Origin: Loripinus fragilis
Lineage: Eukaryota > Mollusca > Bivalvia > Lucinida > Lucinidae
Assembly: GCA_964019695.1 (NCBI GenBank)
Contig: OZ026527.1
Coordinates: 73,433,471-73,497,470, forward strand
DNA: 64,000 nucleotides
Reading direction: 5' to 3'
Shown: positions 46,101 to 55,589 of the stretch, in pieces
Position numbering within the stretch: the first letter of the stretch is position 1
How the letters are laid out: the number at the start of each line of letters is the position of its first letter
The notes under the pieces: model-generated
Told to the model about the DNA's origin: nothing
The model's database searches: none
What the model saw: the letters and a program-made list of their open reading frames with translations, nothing else
Made by a program: the position numbers and the translations under genes

Positions 46101-47751
46101 ACGGTTTTATTACGTTACCCACTCTTACGTTGACGTCGTTTAAAGCATTGGACGTAACACAAAAATACACAAGGTTCTTGAAAATCAGAAATGTGGATTT
46201 ATAATAGGAAAGGACAATTTTGATTGTATCGCAGTTTCAATACACACAGTGCATAGGCAGCAGACCAGTTAAACTGAAACCAATATCTAGGAGTATCTCA
46301 TCTGAGTGGTATACCATTTTCGTTTCCTAAAATCTTATTGTCTGAAATTAGCCAGCCAGATTATGTACATGTAAATACGTGTAACAATGTCCAAATAATG
46401 CATCAAAATGCGAACATTGATTTAACGTGGTATTTTGTCTGATTCATTTCAGTGTAAGCCAGTGATGGCATTCTGTTAAGTGATTTTCTTATTTCAAATG
46501 ACGTACTTGGAGGTACTAAATGAACGAGATTTAATATGGAAATTTTAAAATCGGCTGTAATACTTGCAAATGAACATCAAAGCGACCAGAAAATGTTATA
46601 AATGATTTTCGTATACATTTTCGCTATGTATTCGTTCACACAAAAACGACCCTGTCAGTGGAATGCCAGAAAATGTAGCATCAAGGATGATTTAACCAAA
46701 ATTGCAGCATTAGTATTTCATAGAATATAAAGCAATATCATTTTTTTTGCCGGTATAAATCACCAATATATGGGTATTTACCACTGAAAACATCCCTCGT
46801 TCATGTAGTTATCTGCTTTTGAAAACATTGAACTTCAGTACCCTATCTTGAAAGTAATTAGATAAGGAGCTGGACAACTGCAATTTTACATTTATTTAGC
46901 CAAGTAACATACCTTGTAATAAAAGTAATTATGAAGTGTGTAAATATAAAACTTTGGGATATACAGGGCTATTTTCATTACATTTTGAACGCCCCTCGTA
47001 TATGAGTCATGTGGATGAAAAAGTGGGAATCCTGATCAGCTGGCTTATCAGAAACTAGCTGATTTGAATCTACACTATTTTTGAAAGAGGGTTAAGAATT
47101 TGATAGAAAAAAGTTCTGCACACAACGTTATCCCTTACAATATTTTGCCCTTGGTATTTGTTACCTTATTATCATAAAAATGTTATGCTGTATTGGATGC
47201 AAACTGTGTCAACTCTGGCAAGACTGCTCTTTTAGGAGTGGGTTCATCTGGTTTTATGCTGTTTGGTCAGGTAAATATACCCCACTATTAGTAGCTGATG
47301 AGCTATTGGGTAAATACAACACAATTTGAATTTCAAAGGCATGCAGGTTTAGACAAACAAATACTATCAGCGTAAAATTGTAATTATTTTCTTACCCACT
47401 AGTTTTACGATATTTTTGTGTGCTCAAAAGAACCGTCTCATTGAGACGGCTCTTATGGGTACACACAGCATATGTTTTGGTTGAGATATAAGAAACTAAA
47501 ATCCTGCAAGTGAAGTTATCATTGGTTTTGATTCCATTGTTCTTTCTGGCAGACAAAGTTTGTGGCGATGGAGACGCATGCACACAAGAGCCAGTGTTGC
47601 TGACCTAAAGAAGGCACTACTTTCAATAAGGCGGAAGGATATTGTGGAACAGATAGAGGATCATATTGCACGTAAAGCAAGCAAGCCGACAATACCCTCA
47701 CCAGCTTTCCGGACCATCAGATTTCCTAAACTGTCTATGCTTTCATCTTGA
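38765..47751 (+). CDS. Coiled-coil protein with C-terminal death domain (complete, 3 exons, 586 aa)
   Basis: Exons 38765-40157, 43567-43735 and 47553-47751 join in frame with GT-AG introns (phases 1 and 2) to give 586 residues. Residues 20-250 are helical with no domain I recognise. Residues about 252-432 are a highly charged coiled coil (IKTLKRELVD, LEKYKQLEREIAVLSEKRP). Residues about 466-558 form a death domain: DWTKLYLHLPFHP, IDDIGKQYMRHN, LWRWRRMHTRASVADLKKAL and RRKDIVEQIEDHI match the six-helix pattern, including the helix-4 tryptophan. No signal peptide or membrane segment is seen, so it is probably cytosolic. Death domains pair with one another in apoptosis and innate immune signalling; the coiled coil suggests oligomerisation. 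No caspase, kinase, TIR or NACHT domain is present, hence adaptor or scaffold is my inference. The start ATG is the first in the frame; an upstream non-coding exon is possible. Confidence 0.88.
40428..40545 (-). mobile_element. Truncated retroelement 3' end (subfamily B, diverged)
   Basis: It holds CAATGGGAGGTACATATAAC, ACTGAACCACCGCCTTAGAA and ACTGGCGCC, resembling the inner part of subfamily B/R ends in reverse. It lies in intron 1 of the death-domain gene. Confidence 0.5.
40735..41203 (-). pseudogene. LINE remnant, C-terminal part of a reverse transcriptase
   Basis: Minus-strand frames give PHFEYCCVI, then KIQIRACKLILGKD-like and SLEDAC-like text, LEELRMKVK, and ASIWNSVPVEVRNDNTID, the usual order after the thumb of non-LTR polymerases. 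Several stops and frameshifts are present. It is cut at 41204 by a retroelement end. It may belong with the fragment at 42811-43016. Confidence 0.7.
41204..41402 (+). mobile_element. Truncated retroelement 3' end (subfamily R)
   Basis: CTGTCTTGTGTTTGCTATGC to GATTGTATCGATTCCTGATC and TACTTACTTTT; collinear with 15530-15718. It interrupts a LINE remnant. Confidence 0.87.
41586..42174. mobile_element. Foldback-like DNA element, 589 bp
   Basis: The ends TTGCAAAGGGGTACGTGCAT and ATGCACGTACCCATTTGCAA are inverted. Inner matches include GTTGCTATGGTAACAC / GTTACCATAGCAAC and GAGCACAAGCAAATACC / GGCATTTGCTTGTGC, so the whole element is an imperfect palindrome. No transposase; in intron 1 of the death-domain gene. 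Confidence 0.85.
42259..42309. repeat. Perfect short hairpin
   Basis: ATATGTTTGTAAGCGTT and AACGCTTACAAACATAT flank a six-base loop. No associated gene. Confidence 0.85.
42540..42810 (+). mobile_element. Retroelement 3' end (subfamily B)
   Basis: It holds GCTCCCATTGTGGGAG-like text, TTGTGATTGTGGTATTTCCT and a CATACTCACTTAC end. It serves as an empty-site comparison for the hAT-like insertion at 51693. Confidence 0.82.
42811..43016 (-). pseudogene. LINE reverse-transcriptase palm fragment with YADD
   Basis: Minus strand: GLGPIYF in one frame, then IDDLPLFIGNVIRSLDLYAD and DTTLYDIGLDKNMLE in another. The catalytic YADD codons are at 42923-42934. It is a short frameshifted fragment between two subfamily-B retroelement ends. 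Confidence 0.85.
43018..43330 (-). mobile_element. Retroelement 3' end (subfamily B), inverted
   Basis: On the minus strand it holds CTCCCATTGT-type sequence through GGTGATGTGGGTTGGTCTGC to CACAATC/GGTATTTCCTGGTCAT. It faces the 42540-42810 copy across the YADD fragment. It lies about 240 bp before death-domain exon 2. Confidence 0.75.
43567..43735 (+). CDS. Death-domain gene exon 2
   Basis: It is 169 nt, residues 465-521. The acceptor is TTGTTGTTTTAG and the donor GTGAGT. It encodes helices 1-3 of the death domain, with DTLERVSKITAVNIENDW and VVGDIDDIGKQYMRHNTEEM. It is too short for a long open frame and was found by splice signals and phase. Confidence 0.87.
43786..44272. mobile_element. 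Nested pair: TTTTCGCGAGGG MITE holding a GGATCCAG repeat
   Basis: Outer inverted ends are ATTTTCGCGAGGGTT and AACCCTCGCGAAAAT. From about 43895 to 44152 an inner repeat has TGGATCCAGA, GGTAGCTTTGTGATTTTTCA, a G-run and CCTCTGGATCC. The inner repeat recurs at 61575-61712. The reading frame on the minus strand is not a gene. Confidence 0.7.
44278..45095 (-). mobile_element. Two retroelement 3'-end fragments (subfamily B) with unassigned sequence between
   Basis: 44278-44350 and 44905-45095 match the subfamily B end in reverse (GAGTATGAC, CAATCACAGACTGCAGACC; CTCCTTCCCAGCGTGATGAC). The middle stretch shows nothing recognisable. Confidence 0.6.
45096..45740. other. Intron 2 of the death-domain gene, unassigned
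   Basis: AT-rich, with a (AATA)n stretch near 45118 and a poly-A run at 45467-45491. No exon is seen. Confidence 0.45.
45741..46998. mobile_element. Mariner-sized TIR element, TA-flanked, no transposase seen
   Basis: The ends CGAGGGG(G)GTTCAATATG and CATTTTGAACGCCCCTCG are inverted and both abut TA. The length of 1258 bp and TIR style fit Tc1/mariner elements. No reading frame over about 70 codons and no DDE motif were found, so it is degraded or non-autonomous. It lies in intron 2 of the death-domain gene. Confidence 0.8.
47343..47505. mobile_element. Palindromic element family P copy
   Basis: It begins CAGGTTTAGACAAACAAATA, with central AGAACCGTCTCATTGAGACG, and ends near AAGAAACTAAAATCC. 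It lies about 50 bp before the exon 3 acceptor of the death-domain gene. Confidence 0.82.
47553..47751 (+). CDS. Death-domain gene exon 3 (last)
   Basis: It is 199 nt, residues 521-586. The acceptor is TTCTTTCTGGCAG; stop TGA is at 47749-47751. It encodes helices 4-6 (LWRWRRMHTR, SVADLKKALLSIRRKDIVEQ) and a short proline-containing tail. Confidence 0.88.
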
Positions 47752-47768
47752 TACAACAGAGAACTGAA

Positions 47769-48140
47769 ATTTAAAGCTGCATAGTCTGTAACTATGAACA
47801 TTTTTCGAAAAAAATCTTTTTAAATCATTTGTAAAAGTAGAATTTAGTTATGGTGTCACAATAAATCTAATTTCTACAGCTGAATACTGCATGGGAAAGT
47901 GAATTATCTCATAAAAACAGGTGTTTTTTCTCTTGTTTGTAATTATTTGTGTCCCTCCAATAATTCTAGACAGTTAATTTTCAACATAATTGCTGTTGTT
48001 TTGGCACTAATAATTTGTTAATTATTACGAAAAGGTAAAATGTATACCTGAATTTTAGTATTTTTACTGTGTTCTTGAAAAATAGAAACATTGTTTCTAA
48101 AATGAAAAGATCAAAAGTTACAGACTATGCAGCTTTAAAA
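47769..48140. mobile_element. TTAA-bounded MITE beginning ~20 bp after the death-domain stop codon
   Basis: The ends are TTTAAAGCTGCATAGTCTGT and ACAGACTATGCAGCTTTAAA. Length is about 370 bp. The 3' UTR must run into it, and AATAAA at 47860-47865 inside it could be the polyadenylation signal (inference). Confidence 0.8.
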
Positions 48141-48319
48141 GAAAACTATATTGAAGGCACCATTAAATCAAACTTTTACACCATATATTTCGCTTCATTT
48201 AGAAACAAAACTAGGCTTGGTTGAAATTTATTGTGAGTTATCTTCTGCTAGCAGACAAATCACATGAAATAGCAGGCCTTAAGATAGGCGTGCATAATAA
48301 AAATCTAATTTTCTTATTT

Positions 48320-48460
48320 GTCTTCCAAAACATAAGTGTTGGTGTTCAAAATGACCGTCGAATCAAGACGGGCTAGGGTTGGGTTTGTTTTGTGTGCTCA
48401 AAATAACCGTCTGGATTGGACGGTCATTTTGAGCACACAAAACAAGTGTTTTTAGTGGTG
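48320..48460. repeat. Variant palindrome related to family P
   Basis: CAAAACATAAGTGTTGGTG, then CAAAATAACCGTC and GACGGTCATTTTGAGCACAC. The arms resemble family P but with AATGACCGTC in place of AGAACCGTC. Confidence 0.6.
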
Positions 48461-48626
48461 GCCAAGGAAATATTAACAACTTTATGATCAAAATTTTGAT
48501 TATTAAGAACTATAATATAGGAAACCTAACTTTCCCCAAACATAAAGAGAAGAAATCGTGATTTGCATTTCGAAAGTTGGCATGATTCACATATCTACAG
48601 GAGTTAACCCTAAAATAGGTTTTCAA

Positions 48627-49247
48627 TGGCGTAGTCAGAACGCTGAAAAAAGTTACGCATATCAAAGGGAGACTACTGGATAAAGCAGTGGTTCTCTTCA
48701 ATTGCGTCCCTTTTCAAAGTGGAAACTTCTATTAAAGGAAAGAATTGGCTCCCAGAGAGTTCCTTATCGTATGGAAAATAATTTTTACCACATTAGGTGA
48801 CCTCCCTTGAATGTTACTATTTTTATTACGCACGTTCGTAACTGCGTAATGGGAGCTACGCCAATGAATTTTGATGCATTTGTAGACTAGAACCCACTAA
48901 ACAAGTACTTTTCAGATAGTAAAGATTCAGACGGAATGTCGCAAAATGCGGCATTTCATCAGGGTCTGCACCATTGGCGTAGCTTCCAATACGCAGTTAC
49001 GCACATGCGTAATAGTGAAAACTGTTCACATTCAAGAGAAATCGCCTAATATGCTAATAGAAATTTTCCATACCATAAGGAACTGCTCTCTAAGGAAAGA
49101 ATTCGCTCCCGTTGGGAGCAAATTCTTTCCTTTAAGAGAAGTTCCCGTTTTGAAAAGGGATGCAATTGAAGAGATTATCTGCTCTTTTCAGTAGTCTCCC
49201 TTTGATGTGCGGAACTTTTCAACGTTATGACTACGCCCTTGTGCACT
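48627..49247. mobile_element. Foldback element, ~620 bp, arms ~250 bp
   Basis: The left arm starts GGCGTAGTCAGAACG and the right arm ends with CGTTATGACTACGCC. Arms also share CAAAGGGAGACTACTG, TCTTCAATTGC(G/A)TCCC and GTAACTGCGTA. The loop is about 100 bp (48876-48970). No coding region. Confidence 0.88.
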
Positions 49248-49390
49248 GATTGTTAAATCATAAACTGTGACCCTTCAATATATACCATGGGCCATATCAC
49301 TTAGCTGTATCAAACTTTATGGAAAAGTCCAGAATTTAGTCTACAAAGGTAATATGTTTGGTATTGGCGTTGTTTCAATTCATTAAAAGT

Positions 49391-49597
49391 ATAGTGAAAC
49401 CTGTATTAAGCGGCCACTCAAAAAGAACACCAAAATTAGTTTTCAATACCGATTATAGCTTAATGCAGGCCAAAAGTATTGCAGAATGCTCCAAGGGGAG
49501 CATTCTGCAATACATTTCGGCTTCATTAAGCTACCATTTTCCATTTAGACCTTTGCTTTGTCTATTTTAGTGGCCGCGTAAGACAGGTTTTACTGTT
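49391..49597. mobile_element. MITE with CAGTAAAACCTGTCTTA termini, 207 bp
   Basis: Left TAGTGAAACCTGTATTAAGC and right inverse of CAGTAAAACCTGTCTTACGC, both followed by GGCCACT. The centre holds GCAGAATGCTCC / GGAGCATTCTGC. A partial relative is at 11508-11610. Confidence 0.85.
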
Positions 49598-50925
49598 ACA
49601 AGCAAATTCGACGAATTCATGCTTCCAGTCTCGCATTGTTTTCTTTAGATAAACGAACTACATAAAATGAGTCTTTAAATGAGTGATTTATGGTCAAAGT
49701 TACAATATTTATGTAAGGCTTTATGTACATCCCCAGACACCATGACAGAACCACAATACATACAGTTTTTTTTAACAATTGGTGTAACACTGTATGCTGA
49801 TTTAAGACTCTATCTTATCAGTGTGCACATTTTCTGAAAGTATTGACAGCATTCATAATGCGAGTGTGTATGACCACGACATTTAGATGAGAATCCCTAT
49901 GATACAGACAGAGCAGATTTGTCGAAAGCAGGATCACTGTGCGTTTTGAAACTTCATACTATGTAGCATGCACCTTCTTAATCTGGAATCAAAATTATAT
50001 TATTCAATAAACCTAATTTACTAATCGTAAAAAATACATATGGCGCCGTTCGGTTAGCATCAACGTGGGATTGGGTAACATAACAAAACCGTCGTTCAAG
50101 AAAACAACATTAAGAGTGGCTAAACAAATTTTAGCAGACAAAAATTGTTTGGCTGTATGTTTTCATTCTGGGAGTAAATTTACAATTTGAAATGTCTGAC
50201 TTTGCCTTTCAGTTTTATGCAAAAGATTAGTTAAATGCAATTGCATAATTAATGCCCCACGGTCGCAAAATTACATAACAAGAAATATCTTTACAATAGA
50301 TATTCGGCTGCATTTCAATTGTGAAATTTGTTTTTATATATATAGCTGTTTGTTACACTTGTAAACTGGTGAAATGCCGCATTATGCGACATTTTATCTG
50401 GGTCTGCACTGTTTGTTAAGGTAAAAAAAGATCTTCAGACAAAAAATACAACATTTAGTAAAATTTAAACCTGACACCCCTAGATATCTACAAAGAACTA
50501 TCCCAAGTGTATTGTATCAAATCAGAAGGAAGAATCTATTAGTATACAAGAAAGGGTTAATGTTTTGCAAGCTTATGGGTTTTAAACTAATATAGAACAA
50601 CCCCTTTAAACGTTACTCAACAATTTCCCAGTTTGAATCAATATAAATTATGTCAAAGGTTGCAGACGGCATTTTCACTATGTGATATGACAATATTTGA
50701 TTACATTTTTTGGTGAAAATAGTGATATTACATTACTTTTTAATGTTCTATTCAACAGTGACCTCTCTGATTAAAAGTAATAGATTTGTCTAAAACAAAA
50801 TAGAAGTCTACTTTCGGTTTCTGAAGAAAGGGGAAACGATGTCATACGGCTGCAAGCAGCCGAAAAAAATGAATATGAAAAGGAAATGCTACAATTACAG
50901 TTCATCTTCTGTTGTATGTACAAAT
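49598..50925. other. Intergenic, nothing recognised
   Basis: AT-rich stretch with small dispersed motifs such as AAATGCCGCATTATGCGACA. No gene or clear element boundary. Confidence 0.45.
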
Positions 50926-51161
50926 GAGCCGTGACATGTGATTTCCAACACTGTGGCATTTTGACATGAATAGACTCAGACGAGCCTGTGCAGCCTCCTT
51001 TTAAGCTTAAAAACTCCAAATGCTTATCGGTCAGTAGCTTAACAGTCGTAGAATATTCAAGCGACTGCAAAGACTCTGATCAGACTGTGCGTATGCGCAG
51101 GTTGGTCTAAGCCTTTGCTGGTTGCACATACCACATTGTTGGAAATCTCATGTCACGGCTC
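50926..51161. mobile_element. MITE family A, copy 4
   Basis: GAGCCGTGACATGTGATTTC to CATGTCACGGCTC, 236 bp, same orientation as copies 1 and 3. Confidence 0.9.
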
Positions 51162-51692
51162 AAATCCTAATTATAGAAATAAGTACGCTCTTTCTAAAAG
51201 TACACAGTTCCAACACCTATTTATCCTATGGCTATTAGTGTCGTATAAGGTCTTGTATACTGACAACCTTTGCAAACAGTTTAGAACAAGATCAGGCCCG
51301 ACATAACATTCAACCGATTTGACACTCTGGTGGTATTGAAAACATTATTTTGAAATACAAAAAAAAATCTGCAGACGACCAAAATCCATGCAAACAGTTT
51401 AACTTACCAAACATTCAAAGAGTTAAATGAATAGTCTGTGCAAAGTATCACCTGATTCGAGCGTCGTGTTCCTTCCTTTTGTCGATTGCTCACAGTAACC
51501 AATCAATCAGTACCATGAATAATTGCAATTTTATTTTAATAACAAAAATGATGAAAAAAGGTCCAAGATCCTTCTGACTTATTGATTTTTGCTCCCATTG
51601 TGGGATTCTGTAATTGTTCTATGATTTGTTGTGCATTACTTTGTGTGCAATACTAGTTTTGCAATTATCTTTGCTTAGTTTGTCTTTACCGG

Positions 51693-52576
51693 CAGACTTG
51701 GGGTCAATTACTTTGAAAAAGTAATTAATTACATACAATTACACTGGAAATTGTCCAATCAAATTACAATTACAATTACATGGCTTTTGAGCAAAGTAAT
51801 TAATTACATACAATTACTTTGCGAACTGTAATTAATTACATTACAATTACATTTCACTGCCACTAAGAGAGCTTCATCAGATTTTAATTTCAGAGATATT
51901 TGAAATGAGTTAAAATCTCCTAAAAAGTCTGAGTAACCTTGATATTATAAATTCAATGTATGTCTATTAGGTTGATCTTATTTTTTGTTCTTGTATCAAG
52001 TTATTGTCAAGTGATGCAATTTAAACAAAATGAAATGTACAAAATCAGTTGTTGCATTTTGTGATTGATGACATGATCACACAAGAGAAAATACAGAAAC
52101 TATTATTATAGTTTTGCTTGGGGTGGAGGGGGAGGGGGATAAATTGCCAAAGTTCTCAAACAAGCTGTTAACCACAGAACAAAGCTCAGGAATACACATT
52201 GGCTTGAGAAAGTCTTACAACTGTGGACGATAAACCATAGAAATTATTTTGTAAAACTAGCTTAAATGCCAGAGAATAACCGTTTTAAAAAAAGTGTTGA
52301 TAAAAAATCTGTGTGGCCCTATGAGTTCTGAAAGTTGGCAAAAAGTACAAAAGGAATATCAGATAGTGACAAACTTAAGTATTACTAGCCTGTTGAAATA
52401 CTGGCTTGACAAGCAAGAAGTCGCTAGTTCAGTCACCACTGGAACATCTATTTTATCTTCATTTTTTGTTTTTTATTAACAATGATGGGCCCCAGGTTCA
52501 CTGAATTAGTAAATTTCAATTTAATTTTTTGAATCACATTTTACGATTATTAATTTTATGATTATTATTTTTTTTA

Positions 52577-52649
<73 letters not shown>

Positions 52650-53349
52650 GAAAATGGCAAATGAGCAGTTTAAGGGCTTTGAATAGTGTATTAGATAGAT
52701 TGGTTTATGCACCTTAGCATATGAGTGTGTTGATCCTAGATGTGAAAATTTAACAAAATGCCTTCAAGGAGTCAATTCACTAACCAACACTATTGTCTGA
52801 ATAAATACTATTGTTGAGATTTTCACACCTTCTTTGTTTTTTGTATTGTTTTGGTAACTTAACTGTTAAAGGTTGATTGTCACTAAGCCATATCTTTTAT
52901 AGGCAGATAAACAAAGAATAAATAATTTGCTTAAAAAGGAATAGTAGAAGTAACATACAGTCTGTGTCTGCTGTAAAATTGTTATATTCTATTTTATGTC
53001 TATAGATACTAGCATGACTAGTCCCAATTCTCTTTTGTTTCATGTTGCATTCAACTAGTACAGCAAATGATATATGCATTTACAAAGGCCAAGAACAATT
53101 CACTTAGCAGTATTTTAAGTAACTATGATAATCATTAGTAACTGAAGTTCATAACTGATCTGAAAAGTACATGTAATTAAAAAGTAATTGAAAGTAATTA
53201 TTAATTACTCCCATTTTTGGCCATGTAATTAATTACATTCCATTACAGTAATTAAAGAAATGTCTTAGTTACAATTACATGCAATTACTTTAGAAAATGT
53301 AATTAAATTGCAATTAATTACAATTACAATTTTAATTACCCCAACTCTG
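51693..53349. mobile_element. hAT-like non-autonomous element 2
   Basis: The ends are CAGACTTGGGGTCAATTA and TTTTAATTACCCCAACTCTG. Flanks TTTACCGG (51685-51692) and TTAACTGG (53350-53357) form an imperfect 8-bp duplication. It is homologous to 23573-26090 and has its own (ATT)n run. No transposase frame. Confidence 0.82.
52577..52650. repeat. (ATT)n microsatellite inside hAT-like element 2
   Basis: About 24 ATT units at the position matching 24402-24453 in copy 1. Confidence 0.9.
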
Positions 53350-53489
53350 TTAACTGGTGTCTCCTGAGTGTTGTGTGGCCACTGCTCGCGGTGCCATGGC
53401 TTTGTCTGCAGTTTGTGATTGTGGTATTTCCTGATCATACTCATTTAGTATTTTAGAGAACCTGTACAATTTGAAAGCAACAGCTAATA

Positions 53490-53705
53490 AAATGAGTATG
53501 ACCAGAACAAAAATCACAAATCACCTAGACCTATCCATTGCACAGTGAGGTAGTATAGAGACATTAGAATATTAGAACAGTAAAACAAACAAAACGACAA
53601 CAAAAAACAAAGACACACGCAGAAAAGCTAGAATACCATCAGCGAGATGATTGCAAAACTTTACAGGACAATAAGAACTTTAATAATCACAAAACAAAAT
53701 CACAA
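53490..53705 (-). mobile_element. Retroelement 3' end (subfamily B), inverted
   Basis: AATGAGTATGACCAG, CACAAATCACCTAGACC and CATCAGCGAGATGATTGCAA match the reverse of subfamily B. It faces the preceding split copy. Confidence 0.65.
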
Positions 53706-54139
53706 TTCCTTGTGTAATTACTTTTCGTCCTAAACTGTATCTATGATTTCTCTCCTGCCTCATAAACCTACTGAATTAATAATAGAGATGGGTCTTTTTT
53801 ATTTTGCTTGCCTTTTTTCACTTCTAAACAACTTAAACGATATAATTTATGGTCATGTCAAAGAGTTTGTGACGCTCTCCATTATCTTTTGGATAACATG
53901 TTCATTTTTGTTCCAAACTATATAGCCAAATCGTTGGTATCCCCATGTGTACTAATTGTGCCCCACTTGCTGCATTGTTATGAGAGAGACTTCATGCTGT
54001 CTCTTTCGGACGAGAATCAGGCTAATGTTATTGAAGCATTCAACTCTACTTCAAGTACTGAAGCAAATTCGTCTGAACTGAAGTCCTTTTTTGGACTTGG
54101 ACTTGTCCATAACCAATGGCAGCGTTTCATCTAAAGTAA

Positions 54140-54693
54140 AGAAGATGGCAAAGATCAGGAATCGATACAATTAAGTACCACACCTGAACAGAGAAACCAT
54201 ATGGGAAAGAGACTAAAACGCAAGAAAACTTCACACACAAGAGAACTGAACGTTCAAACCTTTCCCAGCAGGTGACCACACGGTTGCAATGAACAGACAA
54301 GACAGCATAATAAAGACAAACGTGAAAGACAAATAAACAACAAAAAGATCCAAAAAAGAAGCACCGCCTTGGAATTGTCAGTAAAAAAATACTGGTTTAA
54401 AGATATTAAACGGCGCCAATCTAACCCTTAATTCTGATGTGGATCCAAACACGATAGATCTAGATGTGTTTGGTTTGCATGAAAGATCCCTAACTTATCG
54501 ATGCATCATCTCCTACAAAATCAAGATATAAAAAGGAGATAAAACAGAGATAAGAACTCAATAGTACACACAACTGAATACTGTAGCAAAAGAAATCCAA
54601 CAGTTATACCCTGGTGGCCCTGAACATAGTAAGTAAGAGTCAAAGCTCAGGAAACGATACAATCAAGTACCACACCTGACCTGCAGACATGAT
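54140..54693 (-). mobile_element. Two retroelement 3' ends (subfamily R), minus strand, in series
   Basis: 54140-54630 and 54631-54693. On the minus strand each ends in GATTGTATCGATTCCTGA-type sequence. The first carries the GGAGATGATGCATCGATAAG and AAGGCGGTGCTTC blocks; the second is a 63-bp stub. Confidence 0.85.
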
Positions 54694-54897
54694 ATCAGGC
54701 CCCAACCCTCTCATTTACTACAATTTAAGATACAAGGCTAAAATATTATAAACTTCGTAAAGCATTCTCTAAATTCTACCAAAGCCACTCAGAGTTGATT
54801 ATAAAATTCATTATTGGCTTAACTCTTCTGGAACAAGGCATTTCAATGCTAGTTTTATGGCGATTTGGTGTATAAAATCAAAAGAATCATTGGAAAG

Positions 54898-55216
54898 TAA
54901 AGAAGAAGGCAAAGATCAGGTATCAATACAACCAAGTACCAGACCTGAGCTGGGACACCATATAGCGAAGTGACAAAAAACACAAGAAAATATCACAAAA
55001 AAGAGAGCCAAGAGGCCAGCCCTTTCCCAGCAGGCGATCACAAGGCTGAAAGGAACAGACAAGACAGCATAACAAAGACAAACATAAAACATAAATGATA
55101 AAAGCGGGTCCAAAAAGAAAAGCACTGCCTTAGAACAGTCAGGAAAAGAATACTTGAGGGCTTTAAACATGTTTAACTGTACCAACCTCACCCTTAATTC
55201 TAATGTAGATCAAGAC
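54898..55216 (-). mobile_element. Truncated retroelement 3' end (subfamily R), minus strand
   Basis: GGCAAAGATCAGGTATCAAT at the left, AGCACTGCCTTAGAACAGTC and CACCCTTAATTCTAATGTAG toward the right. It splits the YYKLRK and YDQFKK pieces of the remnant. Confidence 0.83.
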
Positions 55217-55589
55217 ACAAAAATATAGCCTTCTTTCTATGATCAGTTTAAAAAGATCATTAAGCATTGTTGGTAGGTAGGTAGGAATATAATCATATTT
55301 CAGCTAATCATAATGCCTTGTCAGTATGGGGTTTTGCAGCAGGTAATTCAGGGAAATAGCCTATTTGATATTCACTGTTCGGTCCTTTCTGCTATTCTCA
55401 GAACTAGGCTTGAATGTCCCGGCTGAAAGTACATTGAACCGGATGCAATGCATGTCAAAAGGATATATTTTTATTAGGTTCATGTTTTACACTTGATTCA
55501 TTCTGAATTCTTAATCTGGCCTTGTGGCACACTCTTCTCGAGTTTAGAATCTCTCACAATGTAGATTACCTGCCTCAAATGTACAATTT

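Larger units (their letters stand above)
51585..53462 (+). mobile_element. Retroelement 3' end (subfamily B) split by the hAT-like insertion
   Basis: 51585-51692 and 53350-53462 together are collinear with 42585-42810: GCTCCCATTGTGGGATTCTG on the left, GGTGCCATGGCTTTGTCTGC and a CATACTCA end on the right. The gap is exactly the element at 51693-53349. Confidence 0.85.
53743..55285 (+). pseudogene. Shattered reverse-transcriptase remnant with nested retroelement ends
   Basis: Plus-strand pieces at 53743-54138, 54694-54897 and 55217-55285 read in order: RVCDALHYLLDNMF, HCYERDFMLSLSDENQANVI, EAFNSTS; YYKLRKAFSKFYQSHSELI; YDQFKKIIKHC. These correspond to successive parts of the protein whose end is at 14735-15191. 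The stretch that should carry the YxDD catalytic box is deleted after EAFNSTS, and frames shift. The gaps hold minus-strand truncated 3' ends (54140-54693, 54898-55216). It is plainly non-functional. Confidence 0.78.
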
